Below, in pieces: positions 9,042 through 18,505 of a stretch of DNA of 64,000 nt. Numbering within the stretch: the stretch's first letter is position 1; every line of letters begins with the position of its first letter. Position numbers and translations under genes: made by a program. The stretch comes from Aureibaculum sp. 2308TA14-22 (GTDB lineage Bacteria; Bacteroidota; Bacteroidia; Flavobacteriales; Flavobacteriaceae): positions 2,320,501 through 2,384,500 of the forward strand of contig NZ_JBEWXT010000001.1 in the NCBI RefSeq assembly GCF_040538665.1. The letters are read 5' to 3'. Below the pieces are notes generated by a model, which saw only the letters and a list, made by a program, of their open reading frames with translations, had not been told where the DNA came from and did no database searches.

Positions 9042-11984
9042 TTACAACTTCATTTTAAATGAATGATCCTCTATTATTTTATAATCAGAAGCTCCTTGCT
9101 CTCCTATGGTTTTAATAAAAAAATCATATTGTTTTTTAGGGTTAAGATTTTCCACGATCAATGATTCTATTAACGAAGTAGTATAGGTAAGTTCAAATTC
9201 CTGACCTCCTTTTTTCTCCATTACTTTAATATTATATCCTGTGGCTTTAGCTACCGGATTTATAATAATTATAGCTCGCTTGGGTTGCCTAATTACTCCT
9301 ATAACCTTCGGAAATGATAATTCGGATTCTTCGTTTGGGGTAACTGCTATTTCATGACTCCATTGACTGGGAAATCCCCATTGTGCTCTTCTTCTGAATT
9401 GATAATAGTAGGTTTGACCATTAGAAAGGTCAGGTATTTGGCAAACCCCTACATTTCCTAAAGAAAATGAATAATCATATTCACCAGGTCTAATTCCATA
9501 TCGTACGTCATAGAGAAAGTCTGTCCGATCCACCGAGTATCCTATAAAAAAACTACCGTCAGCAGGAATCGTACTTCTAATTATTGGAGGAAAGACATCT
9601 CTACCAATGGTAACTTGTCGTATTTCTGAACTGGTTTCACCAAAATTATTCACAGCTATAAGTTGTATATTATAAGACTCTCCAAATTTTAATTCTGGTA
9701 TTTCAATATAATCGTTAATGGTAAGATCAGTTTCCTTAGTTAATTCCTTTAATCCATATCTTGCTTTCCATGATGTAGCCAAATCAGACTTTTTAAATAT
9801 GATACGAACGCCATTAGAGCCTCCATGAATTTTTAGAATATTTGGTTTTGAAGGTTTCTTCAAGTAAGTAATTGTATCATAAACGGTATAATACTGCGGG
9901 TCTAATAATGCTATTTTGATATATTGACCACCATACCGTGGAATCTGCCATTGTATTTTTTTTTGAAATTCCTTACTTCCTGGTTTCATATCAGGTAAAC
10001 GTATCAGCTTTCCATCAGCCACACGTCCTTCATTATCTAAAACATACCATATAAGCGAATACCCCTTCATGTCATAAACAGGAAAGTCATTAACGTCTCT
10101 AGGGTCTAAAATCAAAGATGTAGTTATCTTTTGACCTGACATAAGAGGCTTTGTTGAATGATCCAACTCTTTAATTTTAAATGGAAGGTATTCTTTCCTC
10201 AAGTTAAAAAATGCAAGCTTTGGTCGTCTAAAAACATCCACGACACCCCACGTCCTGTTTTGACTTGGAGGTGTAGACCAGGTCGGGCTTGCTTGCCAAG
10301 AACTTCTATAGTCATTAAATGTCCAAAAAGAGGTTCCAATAACGTATGGCTTATGTCTTAATTCTTTTAAAAGAACATCGGCATTAATAATTCCTTTATT
10401 TAGATTCTCACTATTAAGTTCTTTTCCTAACTCTGAGATAAAAATGGGTTTATTCGGATAACGTTGATTAGTCATATCTGCTCGTTTTCCCCAATTACTA
10501 TAAGAATTCACCATAATTACATCACAAAATTCTGCTGGATCATTCTCTTCAGTCGGAGCAGTATCGGAAACGTATAAAGCCAAACGCGTTGAATCTAATT
10601 TTTTTGCTTCTTCAATAGCCAATTTCACATATTCTCTTACTTTCAAATTACGCCGCTTACTTCCAATCTCATTGCCAACACACCAACCTATCACTGAAGG
10701 GTGATTGAATTTTTCATGTACCATTCTTTTAAGCCATTGTTTTGGGGTTGGATGATCTGGATCAACCATCGGATCAATTTGCCAAAGGGGGACTTCTTCA
10801 AAAGTCATAATCCCTTTCTCATCCATGTAATCCAAAAATGATTTGGGCAACGGCAAATGACTCAATCTTGCCATATTGGATCCTAAAGATTTCATTAAAT
10901 CAATGTCTTCCTTTATTCTCCATAGAGGAAGAGTGTTTCCAGTGGTACGATCTTCAGGTACAAGATTAAAACCTACTGGACGAATAATTTCCCCATTAAG
11001 TTTAAGCTCTAACCCATTTACTTCAATTTGTCTAATACCAAAACGATCTTGTAAGCCGTGCTTTTTTAGCTTTGCATCAGGATTATATATCTGTACTTTA
11101 GAGGTATATAAATGTGGGTAATTAAAATGCCAAAGATGAACGTTTTTTTTAGAGATCTGAAAAGTCACAGCATGAAGCTTTGTTGTTCCAGCTTCAATTT
11201 CCAAGCTACCTTCAGAGTTTTTAGGAACCACCAATTTTTCTTTGTAGTAGAGTCCTACATTATAATTGATACTTCTATCAACATAATCTTTATTGACTAT
11301 TGCAAATTTTACATTCACTTTTGCCGTTCCTTTTTCTATATTCGGGGTTGCTGTAATATGTTGATAATCTAAATAAACCTTATCGGTGATTTCAACACAA
11401 ACAGGTCTTCTAATTCCTCCCCAATTCCATAATGCACCTCGTTTAAATGTGTTATCTACAAGTACTGTTATTTGATTAATAACTCCATATTGCACGAACT
11501 TGGTGATATCAAATTCAAATGGCAGGAAGCCCATATCATTTTCGCCAATTAATTGACCATTGAACCATATTTTAGCATCATTATAAACACTTTCAAATTT
11601 TAAGCGTAGTACCTTTCCTTTTAGATCGATTGGTATTTTTATCGATTTCTTATACCATGCTTTACCTGAGTAATCGGCATATTCATTTTTCAAGTCCCAG
11701 TTTCCCGGAACCAGTATGTCTTCCCATGTGCTGATATCAAATTTTTCTTTGAACCAATTCTCTCTTAGTCCTTTATTGTATCTATCAACTTTAAAATACC
11801 AATTCCCATCCAACGAAATGAATTCTGAGTTTAATTTGGTATCGAGAACTATCTGATTATTATCAGTTAATTTTGATTTATCTCTATTTTTCTTTTCTAA
11901 AGAAATAACTCCATATGCTAGAGATCCACCATGAATTAGTTGCAAAAACAGAAGAGTAAATATAATTGAGATGAGTTTTTTCAT
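9042..11984 (-). CDS. GH2 beta-galactosidase-like enzyme with C-terminal FN3-like domains
   Basis: 980 residues with a Sec signal peptide (MKKLISIIFTLLFLQLIHGG). The GH2 sugar-binding domain covers about 50-200 (GNWDLKNEYADYSGKAWY), then the Ig-like domain, then a TIM barrel with the acid/base pair N438-E439 (GWCVGNEIGSK) and nucleophile E518 (FISELG). Residues from about 740 on look like two or three fibronectin-III-type repeats (KPNILKIHGGSNGVRI, FPPIIRSTIPADGSF), giving a longer protein than core GH2. GH2 also includes beta-glucuronidases and beta-mannosidases, so galactosidase is a context-based preference. Confidence 0.85.
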   Translation of the reverse strand: MKKLISIIFTLLFLQLIHGGSLAYGVISLEKKNRDKSKLTDNNQIVLDTKLNSEFISLDGNWYFKVDRYNKGLRENWFKEKFDISTWEDILVPGNWDLKNEYADYSGKAWYKKSIKIPIDLKGKVLRLKFESVYNDAKIWFNGQLIGENDMGFLPFEFDITKFVQYGVINQITVLVDNTFKRGALWNWGGIRRPVCVEITDKVYLDYQHITATPNIEKGTAKVNVKFAIVNKDYVDRSINYNVGLYYKEKLVVPKNSEGSLEIEAGTTKLHAVTFQISKKNVHLWHFNYPHLYTSKVQIYNPDAKLKKHGLQDRFGIRQIEVNGLELKLNGEIIRPVGFNLVPEDRTTGNTLPLWRIKEDIDLMKSLGSNMARLSHLPLPKSFLDYMDEKGIMTFEEVPLWQIDPMVDPDHPTPKQWLKRMVHEKFNHPSVIGWCVGNEIGSKRRNLKVREYVKLAIEEAKKLDSTRLALYVSDTAPTEENDPAEFCDVIMVNSYSNWGKRADMTNQRYPNKPIFISELGKELNSENLNKGIINADVLLKELRHKPYVIGTSFWTFNDYRSSWQASPTWSTPPSQNRTWGVVDVFRRPKLAFFNLRKEYLPFKIKELDHSTKPLMSGQKITTSLILDPRDVNDFPVYDMKGYSLIWYVLDNEGRVADGKLIRLPDMKPGSKEFQKKIQWQIPRYGGQYIKIALLDPQYYTVYDTITYLKKPSKPNILKIHGGSNGVRIIFKKSDLATSWKARYGLKELTKETDLTINDYIEIPELKFGESYNIQLIAVNNFGETSSEIRQVTIGRDVFPPIIRSTIPADGSFFIGYSVDRTDFLYDVRYGIRPGEYDYSFSLGNVGVCQIPDLSNGQTYYYQFRRRAQWGFPSQWSHEIAVTPNEESELSFPKVIGVIRQPKRAIIIINPVAKATGYNIKVMEKKGGQEFELTYTTSLIESLIVENLNPKKQYDFFIKTIGEQGASDYKIIEDHSFKMKL

Positions 11985-12024
11985 TTAATGTTTTTTCCTA
12001 TTTATGGTGATTTTTAATATTTAC

Positions 12025-12249
12025 TTATTTAGTTAATTTATTGTCCTCATTAAGATTCATTACCTCAACGCTTAGTTTATTAATAGTTTCTTCATTTCTT
12101 AAAAAGGTAGCATTCTTATATTCTTCGAAAGCATAAAAAATTTCTTTCAAATTTTCTAATAACCCTTTATCATTAATATTCACCATCCAATCATCCAACT
12201 TCTTAGGCATAAAATCCAGTTGGTCTTTCCATACTGGATTTAATGTCAA
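12025..12249 (-). CDS. Small hypothetical protein
   Basis: 74 residues, charged and helical, starting MTLNPVWKDQLDFMPKKLDD, with no signal peptide and no motif I recognise. The ATG lies five bases beyond the stop of the upstream GH9-like gene, in the same direction, so it could be translated by coupling. It may be a real small gene or the remaining tail of a lost enzyme. Nothing supports a function. Confidence 0.4.
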   Translation of the reverse strand: MTLNPVWKDQLDFMPKKLDDWMVNINDKGLLENLKEIFYAFEEYKNATFLRNEETINKLSVEVMNLNEDNKLTK

Positions 12250-12254
12250 ATTAT

Positions 12255-14282
12255 TTATATCCGTTTAACTTTTATATCTAATCGCTTACCAAACACACCG
12301 TAACCATATTTTAAACTCAGATTAGAATCTCCCTCTAACTGAATTGTATTAGGTAACGTTGACGATTTAAGCGAAAACTTTAATGTTGATTTATATATTG
12401 AACTACCTGGTTCTGTTTCTTTCAATGTTATTGAACTAACAAACTCTTCCCCATTATACAGATCTACTTTCAAAGTAGTTCTTTGTTGATTATTTAAAGA
12501 AACTGGTGCTTTAAAAACAACATCATAGGATTTATCAAAAATTATTTCTTGCATATTTGTACCTGTATTGTCTTGAATCTCAAACTGCATATTATGTAAT
12601 GAAGCATAGGCTAAACCTACATTAAAAGCTGCATTAAAATTCACCCAACCCTCTGGCCAGCGGAAATCGTCTTTTACACCATTTACATAATGTTCAGTAG
12701 CTGCAGATGAGCTTAAGGTTCCTCTAACCAATTCTAACCGTGCACATACATCTTTTTTATATTCTTTTGGCCACCCTCGTTCTACACCTTCATAATCTTG
12801 AACGCCTCTATTTGCTGAATGGGCACTTACCGGATTTCTTCCAAAAAGATTATCAAAATGTGAAACTGCCAATGTCTTTAAACGTTTACGTTTTTGTTTG
12901 TTTTCAACTATGTGAGACAGCTCATATGCTAAAGCTGGAAATGCAGCAATATTACCCGGTTCATTCCATCCTGGATGCGACTTTGGCAGCTTATTGCCAT
13001 GTCTTGGAATAGACCAAAGGCTGTCATTATATTTCCTAAAATCCCACTTGTTATTAGATCTGCTAATAATAATGTCTGCATATTTATCTAAATATTCCTT
13101 AAGACTTTTTGGAGCTAATTCATTAAACTGATTGTAAAAAGTAGTTAAACTAGTGTACAGTTTATATTCACTCATTCTTTGTCCTTTGGTAGAAATTGGG
13201 TCATTCAGGTTTAAAGAATCAATAATCCAGTTTGTTTGATCTATAGCTGCTTGTAAATATCGCTGCTCATTCAAACCTTCACGCTTAGCTACTTCATACA
13301 TTAATAAATTTGGTAAAATAGAATGTCCAGGTGTTTCTCTCCCTTTAAAAGATCCTATTTCGGTTTTTACATCAAACAAGTTGGTTTTCTTCCATTGTTC
13401 AATGGTAAAAGTTAATGCCTTTTTATAAAATGCTTCTGGTATATATTTTTTATAGGTTGGGTATCCGTAAAGAAAAAATGCGAACTGTTCTATGGTTTGA
13501 TCATGAATTTTATTCCCTTTTGGGTCTCCTGATGGATCATGACTATCAGGATCTAAAAGATACCAACCTACTCCCCAATGAATTAATCTTATAATGTCTG
13601 GCACATCATCACCAATTAAAGTTTCTAAATCAGTATAATATTTCCTTGCTGTTTCTAAAGCTTCGTCATCGTTAGGTTCATCTGTAATCCTGAAATCTTT
13701 AGAAAGAACCCTCTTTTTATCAGTATCATAATTAATTTCTGGAACTATATTTTCAAAATAATTTGGATTTGACAAATACAACATTACCAACGATGGCATT
13801 TCAAAAGAGTAATATGTACCATCTCTCCATGGGCACCCACCATAAGCAGAATTGTGAGTTCCAATTACACTTCTTGAGTCAATCATAAACTGAAGTGCTG
13901 GTTTATAACTAGTATAAAACATTAAATATGGGGCGATGCGAAATATATCTGATTTTACACTTCCTATTTTGATAAAGTATTCTTTATTTGCATTTTTGGG
14001 TTGAAAATCTGAAAAATCACCAATGCTATTTTTGATAATGCCTTCATATAATTGCTTTTCATTATCAGAAGCGTGCAAAGTAAATTTTGTTCCATCACTC
14101 AAATCAGAGGTTGTAAAACGTTTCGGCCACTCACTATCAAAACCACTTTGGTTAAGGTATATTTTTATATCTACCTGATTTACTGCTAGAGTATCTTTTG
14201 TTTTATTACAACTAACCAAAAATATGATGATAATAAGCATCATATTCTTTTTCAAAAGCCGATTAAACATTAAGATTTTCAT
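12255..14282 (-). CDS. GH9-like glycoside hydrolase, lipoprotein
   Basis: 675 residues from the ATG at 14282, chosen because an in-frame start at 14303 overlaps the upstream GH31 gene, while 14282 leaves a ten-base gap and begins a lipoprotein signal ending IIIIFLVSCNK. Architecture parallels the protein at 5802: IYLNQSGFDSEWPKRFT (Ig-like cap), CPWRDGTYYSFEMPSLVMLYL (DAGD-like site), FGRNPVSAHSANRG, and WPEGWVNFNAAFNVGLAYAS. It lacks the discoidin-like N-terminal domain. The two copies may be old paralogues with different linkage specificity. Family assignment is by motif only. Confidence 0.7.
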   Translation of the reverse strand: MKILMFNRLLKKNMMLIIIIFLVSCNKTKDTLAVNQVDIKIYLNQSGFDSEWPKRFTTSDLSDGTKFTLHASDNEKQLYEGIIKNSIGDFSDFQPKNANKEYFIKIGSVKSDIFRIAPYLMFYTSYKPALQFMIDSRSVIGTHNSAYGGCPWRDGTYYSFEMPSLVMLYLSNPNYFENIVPEINYDTDKKRVLSKDFRITDEPNDDEALETARKYYTDLETLIGDDVPDIIRLIHWGVGWYLLDPDSHDPSGDPKGNKIHDQTIEQFAFFLYGYPTYKKYIPEAFYKKALTFTIEQWKKTNLFDVKTEIGSFKGRETPGHSILPNLLMYEVAKREGLNEQRYLQAAIDQTNWIIDSLNLNDPISTKGQRMSEYKLYTSLTTFYNQFNELAPKSLKEYLDKYADIIISRSNNKWDFRKYNDSLWSIPRHGNKLPKSHPGWNEPGNIAAFPALAYELSHIVENKQKRKRLKTLAVSHFDNLFGRNPVSAHSANRGVQDYEGVERGWPKEYKKDVCARLELVRGTLSSSAATEHYVNGVKDDFRWPEGWVNFNAAFNVGLAYASLHNMQFEIQDNTGTNMQEIIFDKSYDVVFKAPVSLNNQQRTTLKVDLYNGEEFVSSITLKETEPGSSIYKSTLKFSLKSSTLPNTIQLEGDSNLSLKYGYGVFGKRLDIKVKRI

Positions 14283-14292
14283 TTGAATTGTT

Positions 14293-16509
14293 CTATTTAC
14301 CAATTTTATAATTATGGTTGGGCTTTATTTCAAAACTTGCATATCCACTAACTACTTCATAATCAAAAGCTACATCCTTATTTTCTGTAATGTCTTTAAC
14401 TTTTAATTTATCCTTTGATGCCCAACTACCATTGTTTGTAATTGTACTAATACTTTCTCCGTCTGGATAAGTGAAAGTATAGGTTACAGACGTATTAGAT
14501 ACCGGATAAACTTTTGCTTTTAGGGGTTTGCCATCAGCTGTTCTTTCAACAATAACACCTTTACCTCCAATAAAAATGGGTGTTTTATCTAGTGGTATTT
14601 CAAAACCTTTCAATGTTTGGTTGCCTTCATATTTTTCTCCTGTCTCATAATCAAACCACACGCCCTTGGGTAGATACACATCCATTTTTCCAGATTTATG
14701 ATTTTTTAATAATGGCGTAGCTAAAATAGATTCACCAATCATCCATTGATAATTTGGTATGCTTGCAACATTTGTGACATCCGGATAAGCAATTGTTAAT
14801 GGCGTAAGTGTTGTTGGAAAACCTGAATGATAGCCTTCTAATGCGGCACTATACATATATGGTGTTAATTTATAGTGTACATCTATTGCTTTTTTAAATA
14901 AAGCTTTTTTTTCTTTAGGCCAATTTTTGGGATATGCCCCTACTGCTATTCCTGCTGTTAGTGATAATAACCATGTATGTCTAATATTTCTATCTACATC
15001 ATTTACATTATGCATATTATGCACCCCAGCAACATCTGAATATACATTAGGAAAACCACTTGCTGCATATTGCATATAAGATATAGGTATTCTTTTTGTA
15101 ATATCATTTACACCAGTGTCGTTAATTCTCAGGAGCGTACCTGGAGCAGTAAACTCTCCATTTCTTGCCATTACCCAACCGCCTTTATCTGCAATTTCTA
15201 CAATGGGTTTGTTAAAAATCCCCGTTAATGAATCTAGTTGCATCATGGTATCTTCTTTTATACCATCTATACCCCATTTAGCATATTGCTGCTGATACCA
15301 TTTTGCAGCACCAGGCATATCTCCATCTAAAAGATTTGATGGTACAATAGGAAAAACTCTTGATGTTTTTTCAACAATATCTCCTCTACTATCTAAAACT
15401 AAGAACTTGTTTTTCTTTGCTTCTGTTGTTAATTCATTGCCATAAAATGAATCAACTTTTAAATTTTTATCACGTTTTTTTGTCTTAGGAAAATAAGGCC
15501 CTCCTTCTGGGATAAAATTGGTTCTTAAGCCTATCATCCATTTCATATCATTGGCGTGCATCCAGTCTTTTAAAAGTTTGGGTTTTGGGAATTTTTTTCC
15601 CCATCTGCCAAAACTGGTTGTGGTACCGCCTTGATCCCAAAAACCGGAACCAGTAACTGCCCATTTTATGGGATAGTCGTTATCTCTAAAGTGTTGTAGT
15701 ATTTCTTGAACCGTTTTTTGGTTTGTATTCCAACCTAAAGCATCCCAAGATTCCCAGCCTAATTCAAACAACCTTGATTTTGGTTTTACATCAGCATATC
15801 CTTTTTCTTCTCTAACTTGTTTATAGTTTTTGTATATAGACTTTAAGTCTCCAATAAAGTAGTAGAAACTAGCTGCTCCTGTTTTTGAAATATTCATAGT
15901 ATATTCTTTCTCATCTAGAGTCACATTTTTTTCTCCTCTATCAAAGAATACACCAGCTAAATTATTTTTTGGAAATACAACAAACGAACTAGCCCAACGT
16001 TGACCTCCTCCATCATTAATTATATTATATGATTTATTTTTGTTTTCAAGTAAATTAAAAGATTCTCTAAACGCTCCCGCATCACCTAAACCATGTGCTA
16101 CTGGCATTCCTCCCAATCGTAGACTAATATTTGTATCCAAATTTGTATTAGGTTTAACAGTAAACTTAGCAATACCTGCCTTAAAGCTTACTGTTACTTT
16201 TGCTGTTTCTCCTTTTGAATTAGCAACATCAAATAATACAACATTTTCCGATTTATTTCGATCTATAATAAATGAGGATATTATAGGATAGCCATTGATA
16301 AGCAATCCAGATGAGTCTACGGCAGATGCTAAAATATCTCCATTAGTGTTTTCAAATTGAAATTGAAATGTACTTGGGTTTATTTTTATAACGTGGTTGT
16401 CATCACCAATATATATAGCTTTTTTTTCTTTCTGAGCTTTACAGCTTAAATTAAAAAAGCTTAGACATATAATAGATAAAAAAAGGTATTTAATTATATT
16501 GAAATTCAT
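14293..16509 (-). CDS. GH31 alpha-glycosidase, lipoprotein
   Basis: 738 residues with a lipobox signal (LSFFNLSCKAQ, Cys23). The GH31 barrel includes LFELGWESWDALGWN (about 247-261), the WAVTGSGFWDQGG strand, and KWGIDGIKEDTMM, where Asp420 is the likely nucleophile (KxD position of GH31). Beta-sandwich domains follow (LPKGVWFDYETGEKYEG). Known GH31 activities include alpha-glucosidase, alpha-xylosidase and alpha-galactosidase; this sequence has the KED variant rather than KTD, and with galT/galK nearby alpha-galactosidase is possible. The spacing of ten bases to the next gene suggests one operon. Confidence 0.85.
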   Translation of the reverse strand: MNFNIIKYLFLSIICLSFFNLSCKAQKEKKAIYIGDDNHVIKINPSTFQFQFENTNGDILASAVDSSGLLINGYPIISSFIIDRNKSENVVLFDVANSKGETAKVTVSFKAGIAKFTVKPNTNLDTNISLRLGGMPVAHGLGDAGAFRESFNLLENKNKSYNIINDGGGQRWASSFVVFPKNNLAGVFFDRGEKNVTLDEKEYTMNISKTGAASFYYFIGDLKSIYKNYKQVREEKGYADVKPKSRLFELGWESWDALGWNTNQKTVQEILQHFRDNDYPIKWAVTGSGFWDQGGTTTSFGRWGKKFPKPKLLKDWMHANDMKWMIGLRTNFIPEGGPYFPKTKKRDKNLKVDSFYGNELTTEAKKNKFLVLDSRGDIVEKTSRVFPIVPSNLLDGDMPGAAKWYQQQYAKWGIDGIKEDTMMQLDSLTGIFNKPIVEIADKGGWVMARNGEFTAPGTLLRINDTGVNDITKRIPISYMQYAASGFPNVYSDVAGVHNMHNVNDVDRNIRHTWLLSLTAGIAVGAYPKNWPKEKKALFKKAIDVHYKLTPYMYSAALEGYHSGFPTTLTPLTIAYPDVTNVASIPNYQWMIGESILATPLLKNHKSGKMDVYLPKGVWFDYETGEKYEGNQTLKGFEIPLDKTPIFIGGKGVIVERTADGKPLKAKVYPVSNTSVTYTFTYPDGESISTITNNGSWASKDKLKVKDITENKDVAFDYEVVSGYASFEIKPNHNYKIGK

Positions 16510-16603
16510 TGTGTTTAATAAAAATTGTGTGCGGTCGATTTTTATAATCTAGTATTCAGAATAATTCATTTACTTTAAGCTATTTTATTAATTGATTATT
16601 GAT

Positions 16604-17581
16604 CTATTTGTTAGGTATTGGCATAGAAGTTTCTTCATCATCTAGACCGTCATTCCAGAATAGCTCTGACATGCGAAAATCTTCTTGATTACCCGATGAA
16701 CGTGAATAGTACCATTTACCATCTAAATCTCTCATAATTTCTGCTGCATGCCATGGATTGATGCGTTTTACCAAATCATCTGTAGTCCATAAAAAAGGGG
16801 ATTTGCTTTTAAATATATCTTGCCCCCCATGAGGCCACGTTGGTCTTGCTGAAAGTGTTAAATAGTAATACTCGCCTCGTTTCACTACAAATGGCGATTC
16901 TACCCCAGGGTTTTCGGTATTTTCGTCAAAACAAATTTTTGGTCCTTCCCAATTTACCAAATCTTTACTGGTACTATAACCAACTACCCAATGCTTGTCG
17001 TCTTTTAACATACTGAAATACATAATCCATTGATTATTTATCTCATCACGAAATACCATAGGGTCTTTATTTTTTTGATTATTAGTATGCTCATTACTAT
17101 AAGCAAATAGTGGTTCTTCTGAAGGGTACTCCCAATTATATAAATCTTTTGAGGTAGCATATCTAATTTGGCGTGGCACACCAATACTAGTATAATACAT
17201 GTAATAAGTATTTTCATGTTCCACTATGTGCGGAGCCCAAATTTCTCTATCTCCGTCATTAAATGGTTCACGCTTTTCCCAACCACGTTGGGTTAATGAA
17301 TCTGCTGTGAGATGAATAAATGTTTTATGCCCTCTTTCAATTCCGTATAAATGCCATTTTTTTTCTTCTGTGTTATATATAATGGCATGATCATAGGCAT
17401 ATGGCAACTTATATATGGTAAACATTTCGCCTAATGTAATAGAATCTGTAACTTCATTGTTAGTAGCTTCTATCTGTGCCGTTTTGCTGTCTTCTTTTTT
17501 TACATTGTTACATTGTATAAAAAGCGCTAAGAATAAGACATAAGAGCCTACTTTTAAAATTTCTTGTAATTTATATTTCAT
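16604..17581 (-). CDS. Five-bladed beta-propeller glycoside hydrolase (GH43/GH117-like), lipoprotein
   Basis: 325 residues, lipobox LALFIQCNN (Cys24). Repeated blade motifs are visible: KLPYAYDHAIIYNTEEKKWHLY, REIWAPHIVEHENTYYMYYT, NKDPMVFRDEINNQWIMYFS, PGVESPFVVKRGEYYYLT and EIMRDLDGKWYYSRSS. The Asp in the first and third blades and Glu in VESPF are in the positions used as base, pKa modulator and acid in clan GH-F families. Exact family (GH43, GH117 or an unassigned clan member) cannot be chosen by eye. It likely trims side chains of the same glycan as its neighbours. Confidence 0.72.
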   Translation of the reverse strand: MKYKLQEILKVGSYVLFLALFIQCNNVKKEDSKTAQIEATNNEVTDSITLGEMFTIYKLPYAYDHAIIYNTEEKKWHLYGIERGHKTFIHLTADSLTQRGWEKREPFNDGDREIWAPHIVEHENTYYMYYTSIGVPRQIRYATSKDLYNWEYPSEEPLFAYSNEHTNNQKNKDPMVFRDEINNQWIMYFSMLKDDKHWVVGYSTSKDLVNWEGPKICFDENTENPGVESPFVVKRGEYYYLTLSARPTWPHGGQDIFKSKSPFLWTTDDLVKRINPWHAAEIMRDLDGKWYYSRSSGNQEDFRMSELFWNDGLDDEETSMPIPNK

Positions 17582-17723
17582 TTTATTCTAGTTTATATAT
17601 TTTTAAATTATAATAAGATAAAAATCACAAACAATGCTAAATTTATAAATTCTACGCACCGTTTACTCTCTCATATACTTATATGCTATTGATTGATACA
17701 ATTATTATTCTAATGCTTAAAAC

Positions 17724-18440
17724 TTAGTCACCACGTTTAGTTTTAATCTTTATAACACCATTTCCTCCTCGAAGACCATAAAGACCGGCATCTGCATGCT
17801 TAAGAACTGTAACAGATTCAACCTGAATTGGATTTAAGGACAACACTTGACTTTTATTTGCATTAATTCCATCAATAACAAACAATGGTTCCGGAGAAGA
17901 AGGAACTCCAAACTCAGCTTCAATAAATAGGCTAGTACTATTACCATGTCCGTTAATCCTTATTATACCAGTACCATTGTTTCGATCCTGTATATATATT
18001 CCAGGTTGATTAGCTAAATAATCTAGCATGTTTAAATAATATTTTTTAATCTTATCTTTCTTCTTTTTTCTTTTAGAAGAGGCCTTGGTAATAAATTTTT
18101 CGATGTTTTCATTAGAATTCAAGTTTACTTTTTTAAAAATAATTACAACAGAATTATTATTTTGATAGGTTATCGCTTCAGTTCCAAAATAAGGTGATTT
18201 TGCAATAATTTTTTCAGGAGATTTTTTTGTTCTAATCTTAAAAAATCCATTTGAGTTTGTTTTTGCTTTTTTTTTCGAGTTAGTGTTATCAATAAAAATG
18301 AAAATCCCTTTCATTGGAATATTTAATGAATCTTTTACAAAACCTGAAATTATAATTTTCTTGTTTACATTTTGAGCTTTTACAGATAATGTCATTGTAA
18401 GAGCAATAAATACTACCGTTAAACTGAATATTTTTCTCAT
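17724..18440 (-). CDS. Stand-alone carboxypeptidase-regulatory plus TonB plug domain protein
   Basis: 238 residues from ATG 18440 (MRKIFSLTVVF, a clean signal peptide ending SVKAQ); an in-frame start ten codons upstream would spoil the signal. Residues about 25-105 resemble a CarboxypepD_reg domain (IIISGFVKDSLNIPMKGIFIF). A Lys/Arg-rich linker (KASSKRKKKKDKIKK) follows. The end is a TonB-receptor plug: PLFVIDGINANKSQVLSLNP then VESVTVLKHADAGLYGLRGG. No beta-barrel follows; the stop is genuine and the next gene is 142 bases away. It may interact with TonB or with SusC-type barrels, but the role is unknown. Confidence 0.7.
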   Translation of the reverse strand: MRKIFSLTVVFIALTMTLSVKAQNVNKKIIISGFVKDSLNIPMKGIFIFIDNTNSKKKAKTNSNGFFKIRTKKSPEKIIAKSPYFGTEAITYQNNNSVVIIFKKVNLNSNENIEKFITKASSKRKKKKDKIKKYYLNMLDYLANQPGIYIQDRNNGTGIIRINGHGNSTSLFIEAEFGVPSSPEPLFVIDGINANKSQVLSLNPIQVESVTVLKHADAGLYGLRGGNGVIKIKTKRGD

Positions 18441-18505
18441 AGTTTTGAACTTTAATATATCTGCTGACAATTCATTAATGAATAAAATATTTTATTTTCT
18501 AAAAA

